A stretch of DNA of 64,000 bases from Conexibacter arvalis (GTDB lineage: Bacteria > Actinomycetota > Thermoleophilia > Solirubrobacterales > Solirubrobacteraceae), in the NCBI RefSeq assembly GCF_014199525.1, contig NZ_JACHNU010000001.1, positions 558,001 to 622,000 on the forward strand, in the 5' to 3' direction. Position numbers and translations under genes: made by a program. Of the stretch, positions 23,277 through 32,221 are shown piece by piece. Under the pieces are notes generated by a model. It searched no databases. It worked only from the letters and a program-made list of their open reading frames with translations, and was not told where the DNA came from. Positions within the stretch are counted from its first letter, which is position 1, and the number at the start of each line of letters is the position of its first letter.

Positions 23277-23945
23277 GTGCCATTCCTCCTCGCCTCGATC
23301 ACCGAGCCGCTGATCAACCTCGCGACCGACGTCGTCGACAAGCTCGGCCTCGCGGGCGTCTTCGTGCTGATGATGCTCGAAAGCGCCTGCATCCCGATCC
23401 CGTCGGAGGCGACGATGCTGTTCGCCGGCTTCAACGTCTCGCTCGGCCACTACTCGCTGCTGGCGGCGACGCTGATCGGCGCGACCGCCAACCTCGTCGG
23501 CTCGTGGATCGCCTACGGCGTCGGCTGGTTCGGCCGCGTCGAGCTGCTCGAGCGCCATGGCAGCAAGCTGCACGTCTCCAGACGCCAGCTGGAGCAGGCC
23601 GACCGCTGGTTTCAGAAGTACGGCTCGGCGGCGGTGCTCGTGACGCGGATGCTGCCGATCGTGCGGACCTTCATCTCGCTGCCGGCCGGCGTCGCGCGGA
23701 TGCCGTTCCTGCGCTTCTCGCTGCTGACCTTCGTCGGCTGCCTCCCGTGGGTCTTCGCGCTCGCCTTCATCGGCAAGGAGGCGCGCGACAACTGGACGGC
23801 GTGGAAGGACCACCTCCACTACGTCGACTACGCCGTCGCGGTCGCGCTGGTCGCGGTCGTCGCGTACTACGGCATCCGCTGGCACCGCCGCCGCGGCCAG
23901 GGCCCGGTCGACGGCGAGCCGGCGCAGGCCGACCTGTCCGCGTGA
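23277..23945 (+). CDS. DedA/SNARE-associated family membrane protein
   Basis: 222 residues from a GTG at 23277. Five or so hydrophobic segments. Family marks: GVFVLMMLESACIPIPSEATMLFAG (about 25-50; the E-x3-P-x2-PSE core), WFQKYGSAAVLVTRMLPIVRTFISLPAGVARMPFLRFSLLTFVGCLPW (a G-x3-V-x2-R-x2-P-x2-R loop). DedA proteins are implicated in undecaprenyl phosphate recycling across the membrane and membrane homeostasis. The stop overlaps the start of the UppP-like gene (GTGA), which fits a shared role in lipid-carrier recycling. The basic C-terminal tail is cytoplasmic. Confidence 0.9.
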   Translation: MPFLLASITEPLINLATDVVDKLGLAGVFVLMMLESACIPIPSEATMLFAGFNVSLGHYSLLAATLIGATANLVGSWIAYGVGWFGRVELLERHGSKLHVSRRQLEQADRWFQKYGSAAVLVTRMLPIVRTFISLPAGVARMPFLRFSLLTFVGCLPWVFALAFIGKEARDNWTAWKDHLHYVDYAVAVALVAVVAYYGIRWHRRRGQGPVDGEPAQADLSA

Positions 23946-24763
23946 GCGACGCCGCCGCACCCGACCCGCTGCCCGCCGGCCAGGCGCTGGCGCTCGGCCT
24001 GCTGCACGGCCCGGCCGAGCTGCTGCCGATCTCCTCCTCGGGCCACATCACGCTCGTCCCGTGGCTGCTGCGGTGGCGCTACGCAGAGCTCGACCCGGAG
24101 CTGCGCAAGGCGTTCGAGGTCGCGCTCCACGCCGGCACCGCCGCCGCGCTGCTGATCGGCCTGCGCGCCGAGGTCGAGGAGGCGGCGCGCGGGCTCGACC
24201 GCCGGCGGATCGAGCTGCTCGTGCTGTCGTTCGCGCCGGCCGGCTTCTTCGCCTTCGCGCTCGAGCGCCCGATCGAGCGCCGCCTCGGCACGCCGGGGAC
24301 GATCGCGGCCGGGCTGGCGGTCGGCGCGCTCGCGATGGCGCTCGCCGACCGCGCGCCGCAGGAGCGCGGCAGAGAGACGGCCGACTGGCGCGACGCGCTC
24401 GCGATCGGCCTCGCGCAGGCGTGCGCGCTCGTGCCGGGCGTCTCGCGCAACGGCGCGACGCTGGCCGCCGCGCGCGCCCGCCGCTTCACGCGCGAGGACG
24501 CCAACGCGCTCTCGCGCCACGCCGCGCTGCCGATCATCGTCGCCGCGACCGGCCTGAAGGGCGTGCGGCTGTGGAGACGCGGCCTGCCGCCGCGCACGCG
24601 CGGCGCCTTCGCGCTCGGCACCGCCGCCTCGTTCGCCTCGACGCTCGGCTCGACGTGGCTGATCCGCCAGGTCGAGCGCGACCGTTCGCTGGCGCCGTAC
24701 GCCGCCTACCGGATCGCGCTGGCCGCGGTCGTGGCGCGGCGGCTGCTGCGGCGACGGCGGTAG
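23942..24763 (+). CDS. undecaprenyl-diphosphatase family (UppP/BacA-like) protein
   Basis: 273 residues from a GTG overlapping the DedA stop. Eight or so hydrophobic segments. The two conserved motifs are present in altered form: GLLHGPAELLPISSSGH (usual GxxE-GxxE-x-P-SS-x-GH; the first Glu is His here, the second is Glu26) and PGVSRNGAT (usual PG-x-SRSG-x-T; Ser changed to Asn). UppP removes a phosphate from undecaprenyl diphosphate so that the carrier can be reused in wall and glycan synthesis. The changes may reduce or alter activity. It ends convergent with the methyltransferase gene, across a 91-base gap with a small hairpin. Confidence 0.85.
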   Translation: MSDAAAPDPLPAGQALALGLLHGPAELLPISSSGHITLVPWLLRWRYAELDPELRKAFEVALHAGTAAALLIGLRAEVEEAARGLDRRRIELLVLSFAPAGFFAFALERPIERRLGTPGTIAAGLAVGALAMALADRAPQERGRETADWRDALAIGLAQACALVPGVSRNGATLAAARARRFTREDANALSRHAALPIIVAATGLKGVRLWRRGLPPRTRGAFALGTAASFASTLGSTWLIRQVERDRSLAPYAAYRIALAAVVARRLLRRRR

Positions 24764-24833
24764 GGCGCGCGGCGGCGGCGCGCTCCCTGCGGTTGACGCG
24801 GCCCGCCGGCTCCAGCGCGAGCCCGCGACGGTC

Positions 24834-24852
24834 GGCGCCGGCGCTCGGCGCC
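24834..24852. terminator. small GC hairpin between convergent genes
   Basis: GGCGCCG-gcgct-CGGCGCC directly precedes the stop of the minus-strand methyltransferase gene and follows the UppP stop by 70 bases. Possible bidirectional terminator; no T-run, so the support is only the perfect 7-base arms and the position. Confidence 0.35.
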
Positions 24853-24854
24853 GC

Positions 24855-26915
24855 TCAGCCGACGGCGCCGGCGGCCGGGGCGGCCGTCCAGCGCTCGGCG
24901 GCGAAGGCGCGCAGGCGCTCGCTCTCGCCGGCGCCGAAGCGCGGCAGCGCGCCGTCGCCGGCCTCGTCGCGCTCGCTCAGGCGCGCGATCGCGCCGGCGG
25001 TGACGGCGACGTCCTCGCCGCCCGCGGGGTCGGTGCCGAACAGCAGGTCGGGCAGGTCGCGGCCGGCGGCCAGCTCGTCGCACAGCCGCTGCAGCCGCTG
25101 GACGTCGGTCGCGGCGCTGCCGCGCAGCAGCAGCGTGATCGGGTCGGCGGCGTCGAAGCGCTCGCAGAAGGCGGCCAGCAGGCCCGGCGCGCCGACGACC
25201 TCGTCGGCGTAGGCGAGCACCGCGACGACCCGCGGGCCGTCGGGCGCCGGCAGCGCGGCGAGCGCTTCGGTCCTCCCCTCGCCGCCGCCGGCGGCGGCGG
25301 CCGCGAACGCCTGCTCGACCGCCGCGAAGCGGGCGAGCCGCTCCTCCGCGCGCGGGCCGCAGGCGAGCGCGAGCGCGTCGGCGGCGAAGGCGGCCGGGGG
25401 GCGCTTCGCCCACGCCGCCGGGAGGTAGGCGCGGAAGCGGACCGAGAGGTGCAGCAGCCCGCGCCACAGCACGTAGTCGAGCGGCAGCGGCCGCTCGCAG
25501 CGCCACTCGCGGTCGATCTCCGCCCAGCCGCCGTCAGGGCCGACGACGACGTTCCACCACAGCGCGTCGAGCGCGGCACCGTCGAGCAGGGCGGCGCCGC
25601 TGTCGTCGACGCCGCCGGTCCCGTGGGTGCGCGCCAGCCAGCGCCCGAGCTCGCGGACCTGCTCGGCGAAGCGGGCGTCGATCCCGTCGCGGGCGATCGT
25701 CGCCAGCAGCGCGTTGGAGAGCAGCTCGCCGGGCTGGAACTGCTCGGACGGGAAGCGGTGCGAGAAGCCGCCGAGATCGGCCCACGCGCCGGCGCCGCGC
25801 CCCGCGGCGCCGAACGGCGGCGCGTGCTCGACCGGCGCGTCGGCGCCGCGCAGCGTGACGCGCTTGCGGCAGTCGGCGCGGCGGTCGAGCGAGTAGTGGC
25901 GGACGGTCCAGTCGAGCTCGATCCCGAGCCGCTCGCGCGATGCCGCGGGGTCGCCGGCGTAGGCGATCACGAGGAAGGAGTTGGCGAGGTCGCGCAGCAG
26001 CCCGGCCTTGACGACCTCGCGCTGGGCGAGCGTCTCGTTGAAGGTGAGCAGCGCGCGCTGCGGCGCACCGCGGTCGGGCGCCGGCCCCTCCAGCCAGTTG
26101 TGGACCTGGTCGGCGTCGGTCGCGCGCTCGGCGTTGACGACCGTCCTCACGAGCTTGTAGTCCGGGTACGGGACGAGCCAGTCGCTGTGCGCGAAGCCGG
26201 CCTCGGCGAGCAGCAGCTCCAGCTCGCGCGCGCTGAAGGTGACGGCGCTGGTGGCGAGCGGATAGCCCTCGATCGAGTCGAACGGGCGGCCCGAGTGGTC
26301 CTCGCGCGCGCCACTGAGGTACTTCAGCCCGAGCTTGTTCTCGATCGCCAGCACGAGCACCCCGTCGGCGCGCAGCGCGCGGCGCACGACGCGCAGGTTG
26401 GCGAGCGCTGCCTCCGCCGGGACGGAGGTCTCAGGGTGATAGAGGTGGCCGTACTCCAGCACGCCGATCAGCGTCGCGACGTCGAAGCGGTCCTCCTCCT
26501 CCAGCTGGGAGTAGTTGGCCGCGTAGACCTCGACGTTGTCGAGCTCGGCGCAGCGGGCGCGCGCGACCTGGGCGCGGTCGGGGCTGCCCTCGACGGCGTG
26601 GACCTCGGCGCAGTGCTCGCCGAGCCAGCGCGTCACGGCGCCGCAGCCGCAGCCGAGCTCCAGCACCCGCGCGTTGCCGCGCGTCAGGCCGATGCAGTCG
26701 AACAGGGTCGAGCGGTACGGCGTCAGGTGGTACTCGGTCGCCCAGTCCTCGCGGTGGCGGCGCAGCTCCTCGGAGAGGACGCTGCGGTCCGAGGCGGCGC
26801 CGAGCAGCTCCAGCAGGCGGCGCTCGGCCCCGTCGAGGTAGCCGGCGGGGGCGCTTCCGTCGGGGGCGAGCAGCACGCCGCTGGCGGCATGCCGGGTGAA
26901 CTGGTCAAGCCTCAT
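24855..26915 (-). CDS. large multidomain SAM-dependent methyltransferase
   Basis: 686 residues. A class I methyltransferase domain occupies about 55-260: RVLELGCGCGAVTRWLGEH (SAM motif I, 83-101), VHAVEGSPDRAQVAR with the acidic residue of motif II, DVATLIGVLEYGHLYHP, and a GVLVLAIENKLGLKYLSGAREDHSGRP stretch. The middle (about 270-480) is of unknown fold. The last about 95 residues (AYADEVVGAPGLLAAF to GTDPAGGEDVAV) match the C-terminus of the next gene, so a shared domain is present. It probably methylates a sugar or lipid-linked glycan. It lies 57 bases downstream of the GT2-FkbM gene and likely shares its operon. Confidence 0.75.
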   Translation of the reverse strand: MRLDQFTRHAASGVLLAPDGSAPAGYLDGAERRLLELLGAASDRSVLSEELRRHREDWATEYHLTPYRSTLFDCIGLTRGNARVLELGCGCGAVTRWLGEHCAEVHAVEGSPDRAQVARARCAELDNVEVYAANYSQLEEEDRFDVATLIGVLEYGHLYHPETSVPAEAALANLRVVRRALRADGVLVLAIENKLGLKYLSGAREDHSGRPFDSIEGYPLATSAVTFSARELELLLAEAGFAHSDWLVPYPDYKLVRTVVNAERATDADQVHNWLEGPAPDRGAPQRALLTFNETLAQREVVKAGLLRDLANSFLVIAYAGDPAASRERLGIELDWTVRHYSLDRRADCRKRVTLRGADAPVEHAPPFGAAGRGAGAWADLGGFSHRFPSEQFQPGELLSNALLATIARDGIDARFAEQVRELGRWLARTHGTGGVDDSGAALLDGAALDALWWNVVVGPDGGWAEIDREWRCERPLPLDYVLWRGLLHLSVRFRAYLPAAWAKRPPAAFAADALALACGPRAEERLARFAAVEQAFAAAAAGGGEGRTEALAALPAPDGPRVVAVLAYADEVVGAPGLLAAFCERFDAADPITLLLRGSAATDVQRLQRLCDELAAGRDLPDLLFGTDPAGGEDVAVTAGAIARLSERDEAGDGALPRFGAGESERLRAFAAERWTAAPAAGAVG

Positions 26916-26972
26916 CTGGGCGAGGGGATCGGCGCGAGCGCGGGCGGCTTGAGCGGCGCGAGCCCGCTTGCG

Positions 26973-29153
26973 TCATCGCGCGGCTCCGGCGAGGCCGGCC
27001 GCGGCGCGCTCGAAGCCGGGCGGCGGCGTGCGGCCGAGCACCGCGGCGGCGAACTGGCCGAGCGCGTAGACGGTCGCCGGGTCGTCCGCGGCGCTGCCGA
27101 GCATGTCGGGCGCGTCGTCGCCGCCGAGGCCGGCGTCGGCGACCAGCGCCGTCAGCTCCTGCAGCCGCTCGGGGCGGCCGGGCGCCCACAGGAACAGCGT
27201 CGCGTCGGCGGCGGCGTCGTGCTCGGCGGCGTAGGCGCGCAGCAGCGACGGGTCGGCGAGCACGTCGTCGGCCCACGCGACGGTCAGGCGGTCGCGCAGC
27301 TCGTCGCCGAGCAGCTCGGCGACGACGCGGCGCAGCAGCGCCGACTCGTGCGGCAGGCCGACGAGGTTGGCGACGTCGACCGACCCATCGAGCGGATGGG
27401 GGCGCAGGTCGCGCGGGTCGCGCGCCAGCCCGAACAGCGCGTAGCCGTGCGCGCGCAGCTCGGCGTACAGGTCGCCGGGGGCGTAGCCGGCGTCGCGGCA
27501 GGCGTCGGCCTCGCATTCGATCAGCATGAGCGGCCGGTGGCGGCCGATCGTCTCGGCGCCGCCTCTCAGCGCGGCCAGCTCGGCGCCCTCGACGTCGATC
27601 TTGACGACCTGCGGCGGCTGCAGGCGCCCGTCGGCGACCAGCCGGTCGAGCCGCGCCAGCTCGATCCGCTCGCTGCCGAGCAGCGTGTGCGGGTGGTCGG
27701 CGCCGAACTCGCGTCTGTAGAGCGTGTTGCTGCCGCTCGAGCTCCAGATGTCGATCTCGGCGCTGCCGTCGCCGTCCGACAGCGCCAGCGCCAGCGGCTC
27801 GACGTGGGCGAGGCCGTTGCGCTCGACGTTGGCGCGCAGCGTCGCGTGGGTGCGCGAGACCGGCTCGAAGGCGTAGACGCGGCCGGCCGCGGCGCCGAAC
27901 CGCACCGGGTAGTAGCCGATGTTCGAGCCGACGTCGTAGAAGACGGGGTCGGGCTGCTCGGCCAGCATCCGCTCCAACCAGTGGGTGACGCTGTGCTCGT
28001 AGTAGCGGCCGCCGGGGAAGGCCCACAGCCGCTCCTGGGGGACGCCGAGCTCGCCGTGGCCCTCGATCGGCACGGTCGTCAACGGCTCGCCGCCGGCCGC
28101 CGCGGCCGGCTCGGGAGCGCCGGGGATCGAGGCCAGCTCGACGCTGTTGCCGAGCCGGCTCCAGCCGTCGCGCACGTGCTGCGCGGCCTTCGCGTCGAAG
28201 GGGTCGTGGCCGAGCGCGCCGGCCGCCAGCCGGATCAGCTCGTGCGGGTCCTCGGCGACCGAGGCGCGCGCGAGGAAGCCGTCGCGCACGCGCCGCTCGC
28301 CGTCGGTGACCGGCAGCGTCGCGGCGGCCGCGCCGGGCTCCTGCTGCTCGACGATCGCCGCCCACTGCAGCAGCGTCGCGCAGGCGAGCACGACGTCGCG
28401 CGCCTCGACGGCCGGCGAGCACCACAGCTCGCGCAGCAGCCGCCGCCGGAAGCGCAGGTCCCGGCGGAACACCGGCGCGTTCCGGGCGGCGTCGTTGCCG
28501 AGGTTGCGGTTGCCGCCGTGGAGGCGATAGTCGACCAGCGGCGCGTCGATGCGATCGATCGCGGCATGACGAGCGACGGCCGTCGCCAGCCACCAGTCCT
28601 CGGCCGGCGCGTCCTCGGCGAACGGCAGCGCGTGCGCGAGCAGCTCGGCGCGCAGCGCGGTGCCGCTGAGCGTTATCGAGTTGGCCGACAGCAGCTCGCC
28701 GAGCCGCGGGCCGCTCGCCGGGTCGATCCCGTGGGCGCGCGCGAACGACTCCTGCAGGACGCGGCCGTCGGCGTCGACGACGCGGCGGTCGACCGCGCAC
28801 AGCCCGACCTCCGGCCGCGCCCGCAGGCGCTCCAGCTGCCGGGCGACCAGCTCGGGGTGGAGCGCGTCGTCGCCGTCGAGCATCACGATCACCGCGCCGC
28901 GGGCGGCCAGCAGGCCGCGCTCCAGCGATCGCGCCGAGCCGGCGTTGGGATGGCGCAGGCTGCGGACGCGGTCGCCGTAGCCGGCGACGACGTCGGGCGT
29001 CTCGTCGGTCGAGCCGTCGTCGACGACGATCACCTCGAGCAGCTCGGGCGGGTGGCGCTGGCTGAGCGCGCTGTCGATCGCGCGTCCGACGAAGCGGCCG
29101 AACTGGTGGGTGAGCACGACGACGCTCACCGCGGTGCGGTCGGCCGCGCTCAT
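26973..29153 (-). CDS. fusion of GT2 glycosyltransferase and FkbM methyltransferase
   Basis: 726 residues; the ATG at 29153 overlaps the upstream TGA (ATGA). Order: a GT2 domain at about 8-230 (VSVVVLTHQFGRFVGRAIDSAL, VIVVDDGSTDETPDVV, VIVMLDGDDALHPE, EDAPAEDWWLATA, HGGNRNLG). A helical linker follows, then an FkbM methyltransferase at about 390-600 (FYDVGSNIGYYPVRFGAAAGRVYAFEPVSRTHATLRANVERNG, VVKIDVEGAELAALRGG, LMLIECEAD). Last comes the about 95-residue C-terminal domain shared with the gene downstream. FkbM proteins O-methylate hydroxyl groups of sugars or polyketides. One protein adding a sugar and methylating it is the straightforward reading; targets are unknown. Confidence 0.88.
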   Translation of the reverse strand: MSAADRTAVSVVVLTHQFGRFVGRAIDSALSQRHPPELLEVIVVDDGSTDETPDVVAGYGDRVRSLRHPNAGSARSLERGLLAARGAVIVMLDGDDALHPELVARQLERLRARPEVGLCAVDRRVVDADGRVLQESFARAHGIDPASGPRLGELLSANSITLSGTALRAELLAHALPFAEDAPAEDWWLATAVARHAAIDRIDAPLVDYRLHGGNRNLGNDAARNAPVFRRDLRFRRRLLRELWCSPAVEARDVVLACATLLQWAAIVEQQEPGAAAATLPVTDGERRVRDGFLARASVAEDPHELIRLAAGALGHDPFDAKAAQHVRDGWSRLGNSVELASIPGAPEPAAAAGGEPLTTVPIEGHGELGVPQERLWAFPGGRYYEHSVTHWLERMLAEQPDPVFYDVGSNIGYYPVRFGAAAGRVYAFEPVSRTHATLRANVERNGLAHVEPLALALSDGDGSAEIDIWSSSGSNTLYRREFGADHPHTLLGSERIELARLDRLVADGRLQPPQVVKIDVEGAELAALRGGAETIGRHRPLMLIECEADACRDAGYAPGDLYAELRAHGYALFGLARDPRDLRPHPLDGSVDVANLVGLPHESALLRRVVAELLGDELRDRLTVAWADDVLADPSLLRAYAAEHDAAADATLFLWAPGRPERLQELTALVADAGLGGDDAPDMLGSAADDPATVYALGQFAAAVLGRTPPPGFERAAAGLAGAAR

Positions 29154-31045
29154 CGCGCCGCCCCGGCGACGTTCGCGCCGTGCTTGGCCTCGAAGGCCTC
29201 CTTGTCGGCCTGCACCTGCTGCGCGATCCACTCGTGCAGCTCCGGCTCGTCGCTCTTGACCGTCGCCGACAGCAGATGGCGGATCCGCGACGCCGGCACG
29301 TGGACCGGCGGCCGGCCGGCCCGGCGCAGACGCTGCAACAGGTCGGTGTCCTGGTACCAGACGACCAGCTCCGGGTCGAGGAACTCGCCGTCGGCGACCG
29401 CGAACCGCTCCAGCGTCGCGCGCGAGAGGGCGAAGCACCATGCGGCGAAGTCGTGGCGCGTCCCGCCGTCGACCGTCTCGGGGAAGACGACCGCCGCGCC
29501 GGCGTCGAGCGCGTCGCGCAGCGGCTCCCACCAGCCCGGCAGCAGCTCGACGTCGTCGTTGAGCACGAGCAGGTAGCGGCCGCGGGCGGCGCGCAGCCCG
29601 GCGTTGACCGGCGCGGTGAAGCCCTGCGGCGGCGCGCCGTTGTCGATCACGATCAGCTCGTGGTCGACCTCGGTCGTCAGCTGCGCGGCCTCGACGCAGC
29701 GGCGGGTGCGCTCGCCGGCGGCGTCGAGCGTCGGGATCACGATCGACAGCTCGAGCTCGCCGTCGCCGGGGGCGCGGCGCATCTGGCGCGCGACGGCGGC
29801 CGGCGCGCCGGCGCGGCTGGCGGGGACGGCGACGACCTCGCCGCGGCGGGCGAGCGCGGTGCAGAGCGCGGCCAGCTCGAGGCCGCGCGGCGCCGGCGCC
29901 AGCGCGGCGGGCAGGTCCCGGCGGCGGGCGGCGAGCGCGGCGGTGGCGACCGCCGGGGCGTTCGGCTCGCGCGGGTCGACGGCGGCCGCGGCGGCGACGG
30001 CCTCGTCGCCGAGCGCCTCGACGAGCGGGGCGAGGAAGTCGGGCGCGACCGACGGCGCGCCGTGGAGCAGGACGACCAGCTCGCCGCGGCAGCGGGCGAT
30101 GCCGCGCGTCGCCGCGGCGGCGAAGCCGACGGGGCGGTCGGTGCGCTCGACGGCGACGTCGCCGTCGAGGCGCCGCAGCAGCGGCTCGAGCTGGGGTGCG
30201 CAGTCGGCGACGACGACGACCTCGTGGTCCGGCTGGTCGGCGCGCAGCTCGCTGATCGCGGTCACGCAGCGCAGCGCCTCGTGCTCGGGCCCGTCGAGCA
30301 CGACCAGCAGCGAGACCGACCCGGCGGAGCTGCCGCCGGCGGGATCCGATGCCTCCATGTCCGATGCTGTCGGCCGGCCGCCGCCGTACTTGAGCGACGT
30401 GGCGTCGCCGGGGTCGCCCAGCGACCACTTCCGCCGCAGCCGCGCGTCGCAGCGCGCCCAGACCGCTCTGTCGCCGTAGCCGCCCTTGGTGTGGTGGACG
30501 ACGCCGAGGTCTGCGGCGAGCACCGTTCTGCCGGCGGCGCGGGCGCCGAGGCAGATGTCGACGTCGTAGCCGTGGAAGCCGTCGAAGGTCTCCGCGTCGA
30601 AGCGCAGGTTGCGGACGGCCCACGGCGACAGCGCGAGCAGCAGGCCGTCGACCGCGTCGACCGGGCCGCCGGAGCCGGGCGTGCCGACGACCCCGCGCGT
30701 CTCGCGCACGAAGCCGACGTGCTCGCCCCTCCACCACGCCAGCGATCTCACGCCGCGGGCGCCGATCGTGCCGAGCACGGCGACCTCGGGGTCGCGCAGG
30801 CGGGCGCGGACGGCGTCGCAGAAGCCGCCGTCGGTCAGCTCGACGTCCTCGTGCAGCAGCACGAGCGCCTCCAGCTCGTCGTAGGAGGCGAAGTGGTCGA
30901 GCGCCTCGTTGTAGGCGACGTGGATCGAGCTGGCGTCGCTCAGCTCGGCGAGCACGCTGTCGGGCTCGCGCACGAGCGCGTAGCTGCGCAGCGCGCGCCG
31001 CGCGTGGACCGCGGGGTTGCCGACGCAGACGACGAAGCCGATCAC
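29150..31045 (-). CDS. three-part GT2-type glycosyltransferase
   Basis: 631 residues, GTG start. Domain 1 (about 1-215) resembles GT2 proteins with SIHVAYNEALDHF, LVLLHEDVELTDGGF and a GFHGYDVDICLGARAAG acid motif. Domain 2 (about 235-400) has VSLLVVLDGPEHEALRCV and VVVVADCAPQ but no clear DxD, so it looks degenerate. Domain 3 (about 405-600) is a good GT2 domain: LSIVIPTLDAAGERTRRCVEAA, HELIVIDNGAPPQGF, YLLVLNDDVELLPGWWEPL, VVWYQDTDLLQRLRRAG. It leads the three-gene unit with the GT2-FkbM and methyltransferase genes, and is divergent from purM. It probably adds two sugars in order. Confidence 0.82.
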   Translation of the reverse strand: MIGFVVCVGNPAVHARRALRSYALVREPDSVLAELSDASSIHVAYNEALDHFASYDELEALVLLHEDVELTDGGFCDAVRARLRDPEVAVLGTIGARGVRSLAWWRGEHVGFVRETRGVVGTPGSGGPVDAVDGLLLALSPWAVRNLRFDAETFDGFHGYDVDICLGARAAGRTVLAADLGVVHHTKGGYGDRAVWARCDARLRRKWSLGDPGDATSLKYGGGRPTASDMEASDPAGGSSAGSVSLLVVLDGPEHEALRCVTAISELRADQPDHEVVVVADCAPQLEPLLRRLDGDVAVERTDRPVGFAAAATRGIARCRGELVVLLHGAPSVAPDFLAPLVEALGDEAVAAAAAVDPREPNAPAVATAALAARRRDLPAALAPAPRGLELAALCTALARRGEVVAVPASRAGAPAAVARQMRRAPGDGELELSIVIPTLDAAGERTRRCVEAAQLTTEVDHELIVIDNGAPPQGFTAPVNAGLRAARGRYLLVLNDDVELLPGWWEPLRDALDAGAAVVFPETVDGGTRHDFAAWCFALSRATLERFAVADGEFLDPELVVWYQDTDLLQRLRRAGRPPVHVPASRIRHLLSATVKSDEPELHEWIAQQVQADKEAFEAKHGANVAGAAR

Positions 31046-31122
31046 GGTCCTGTGGTCGACATCGGACCGGGCGATCTTGAGCCGTGCCGACGCCCGCGCC
31101 CGTCATCGGCGAGAATCACGCT

Positions 31123-32202
31123 GTGAGCGACTCCTACGCAGCTGCCGGCGTCGACATCGCCGAGGCGGACGCGGGCGTCCGCGCGCTCGTCGACGTCCTG
31201 CGCACGATCAACCCCGGGCGCCCCTCCCTGTCGGCGCTCCCCTCCGGCCACTACGCCAACGTGCTGAGAGTGGCGCCCAACCTCGGCATCGCCCTCGGCG
31301 CCGACGGCGTCGGCACGAAGGTGATCGTCGCCGAGCAGACCGGCCGCTACGACACGGTCGGCATCGACTGCATCGCGATGAACGTCAACGACGTCGTCTG
31401 CGTCGGCGCCGAGCCGCTGGCCGTGCTCGACTACCTCGCCGTCGAGCAGGCCGACCCGGCGGTGCTGCGCGACATCGCGCTCGGCCTCAAGGCCGGCGCC
31501 GAGCAGGCCGGGGTCGAGATCCCCGGCGGCGAGCTGGCGCAGCTGCCGGAGCTGATCAAGGGCCATCCGTCGCCGAAGGGCTTCGACCTGACCGGCGCCT
31601 GCTTCGGCACCGTCGCGCTCGACGCGATCGTGACCGGCGAGCGGATCGCCGCCGGCGACGCGCTGATCGGGCTGCCGGCCTCCGGCGTCCACTCCAACGG
31701 GCTGACGCTCGCGCGCCGCGCGCTGCTGGAGCAGGGCCGCCTCGGCCTCGACGAGCGGCCGGCCGAGCTCGGCGGGGCGTCGGTCGCCGACGTGCTGCTG
31801 GAGCCGACCGTCATCTACGTGCGCGCGATCCTCGAGCTGCTGCGCAGCGACCTGCCCGTCCACGGCCTCGCCCACATCACCGGCGGCGGCGTGCTCAACC
31901 TGCTGCGGCTCGGCAAGCGGATCGGCTACGAGATCGACCGGCCGCTGCCGGTGCTGCCGGTCTTCGAGCTGATCGCCCGCCTCGGCGCCGTCGACGCGGC
32001 CGAGATGTGGAAGGTCTTCAACATGGGCTGCGGCTTCGTCGTCACCGTCCCCGCCGACGCCGCCGACGCCGCCGTCGCGCTGCTGTCGCGGCGCCACCCC
32101 GGCGCGGCGCGGATCGGCCGCGTCACCGCCGAGGCCGGCCGCGTGACGCTGCCCGGGCTCGGGCTGGCCGGCGACGCCTCCGGGCTGGCGCAGGCCGGCT
32201 GA
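31123..32202 (+). CDS. purM: phosphoribosylformylglycinamidine cyclo-ligase
   Basis: 359 residues from the GTG at 31123 (start VSDSYAAAGVDIAEADAGV), preceded by GGCGAGAA; the GTG at 31084 would add 13 residues not expected in the family. The family marks are YAAAGVDIAEAD, ALGADGVGTKVIVAEQTGRYDTVGIDCIAMNVNDVVC, and HITGGGVLNLLRLG with VFNMGCGFVVTVP at the C-terminal lobe. PurM closes the imidazole ring in step 5 of purine biosynthesis, using ATP. It is a housekeeping gene placed between the glycan and flagellar regions. It ends convergent with the LuxR regulator, 19 bases between stops. Confidence 0.93.
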   Translation: MSDSYAAAGVDIAEADAGVRALVDVLRTINPGRPSLSALPSGHYANVLRVAPNLGIALGADGVGTKVIVAEQTGRYDTVGIDCIAMNVNDVVCVGAEPLAVLDYLAVEQADPAVLRDIALGLKAGAEQAGVEIPGGELAQLPELIKGHPSPKGFDLTGACFGTVALDAIVTGERIAAGDALIGLPASGVHSNGLTLARRALLEQGRLGLDERPAELGGASVADVLLEPTVIYVRAILELLRSDLPVHGLAHITGGGVLNLLRLGKRIGYEIDRPLPVLPVFELIARLGAVDAAEMWKVFNMGCGFVVTVPADAADAAVALLSRRHPGAARIGRVTAEAGRVTLPGLGLAGDASGLAQAG

Positions 32203-32221
32203 TCCGGCGCCGGCAGCCCGC

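Noticed and set aside
20546-24763. A 1405-codon plus-strand frame
   Set aside because: Only its last 273 codons are real (UppP-like); the earlier part is antisense to DUF354, DegT and the aldo/keto reductase.
25449-29576. A 1375-codon plus-strand frame over the large glycan enzymes
   Set aside because: Antisense of coupled minus-strand genes with clear GT2, FkbM and methyltransferase motifs.
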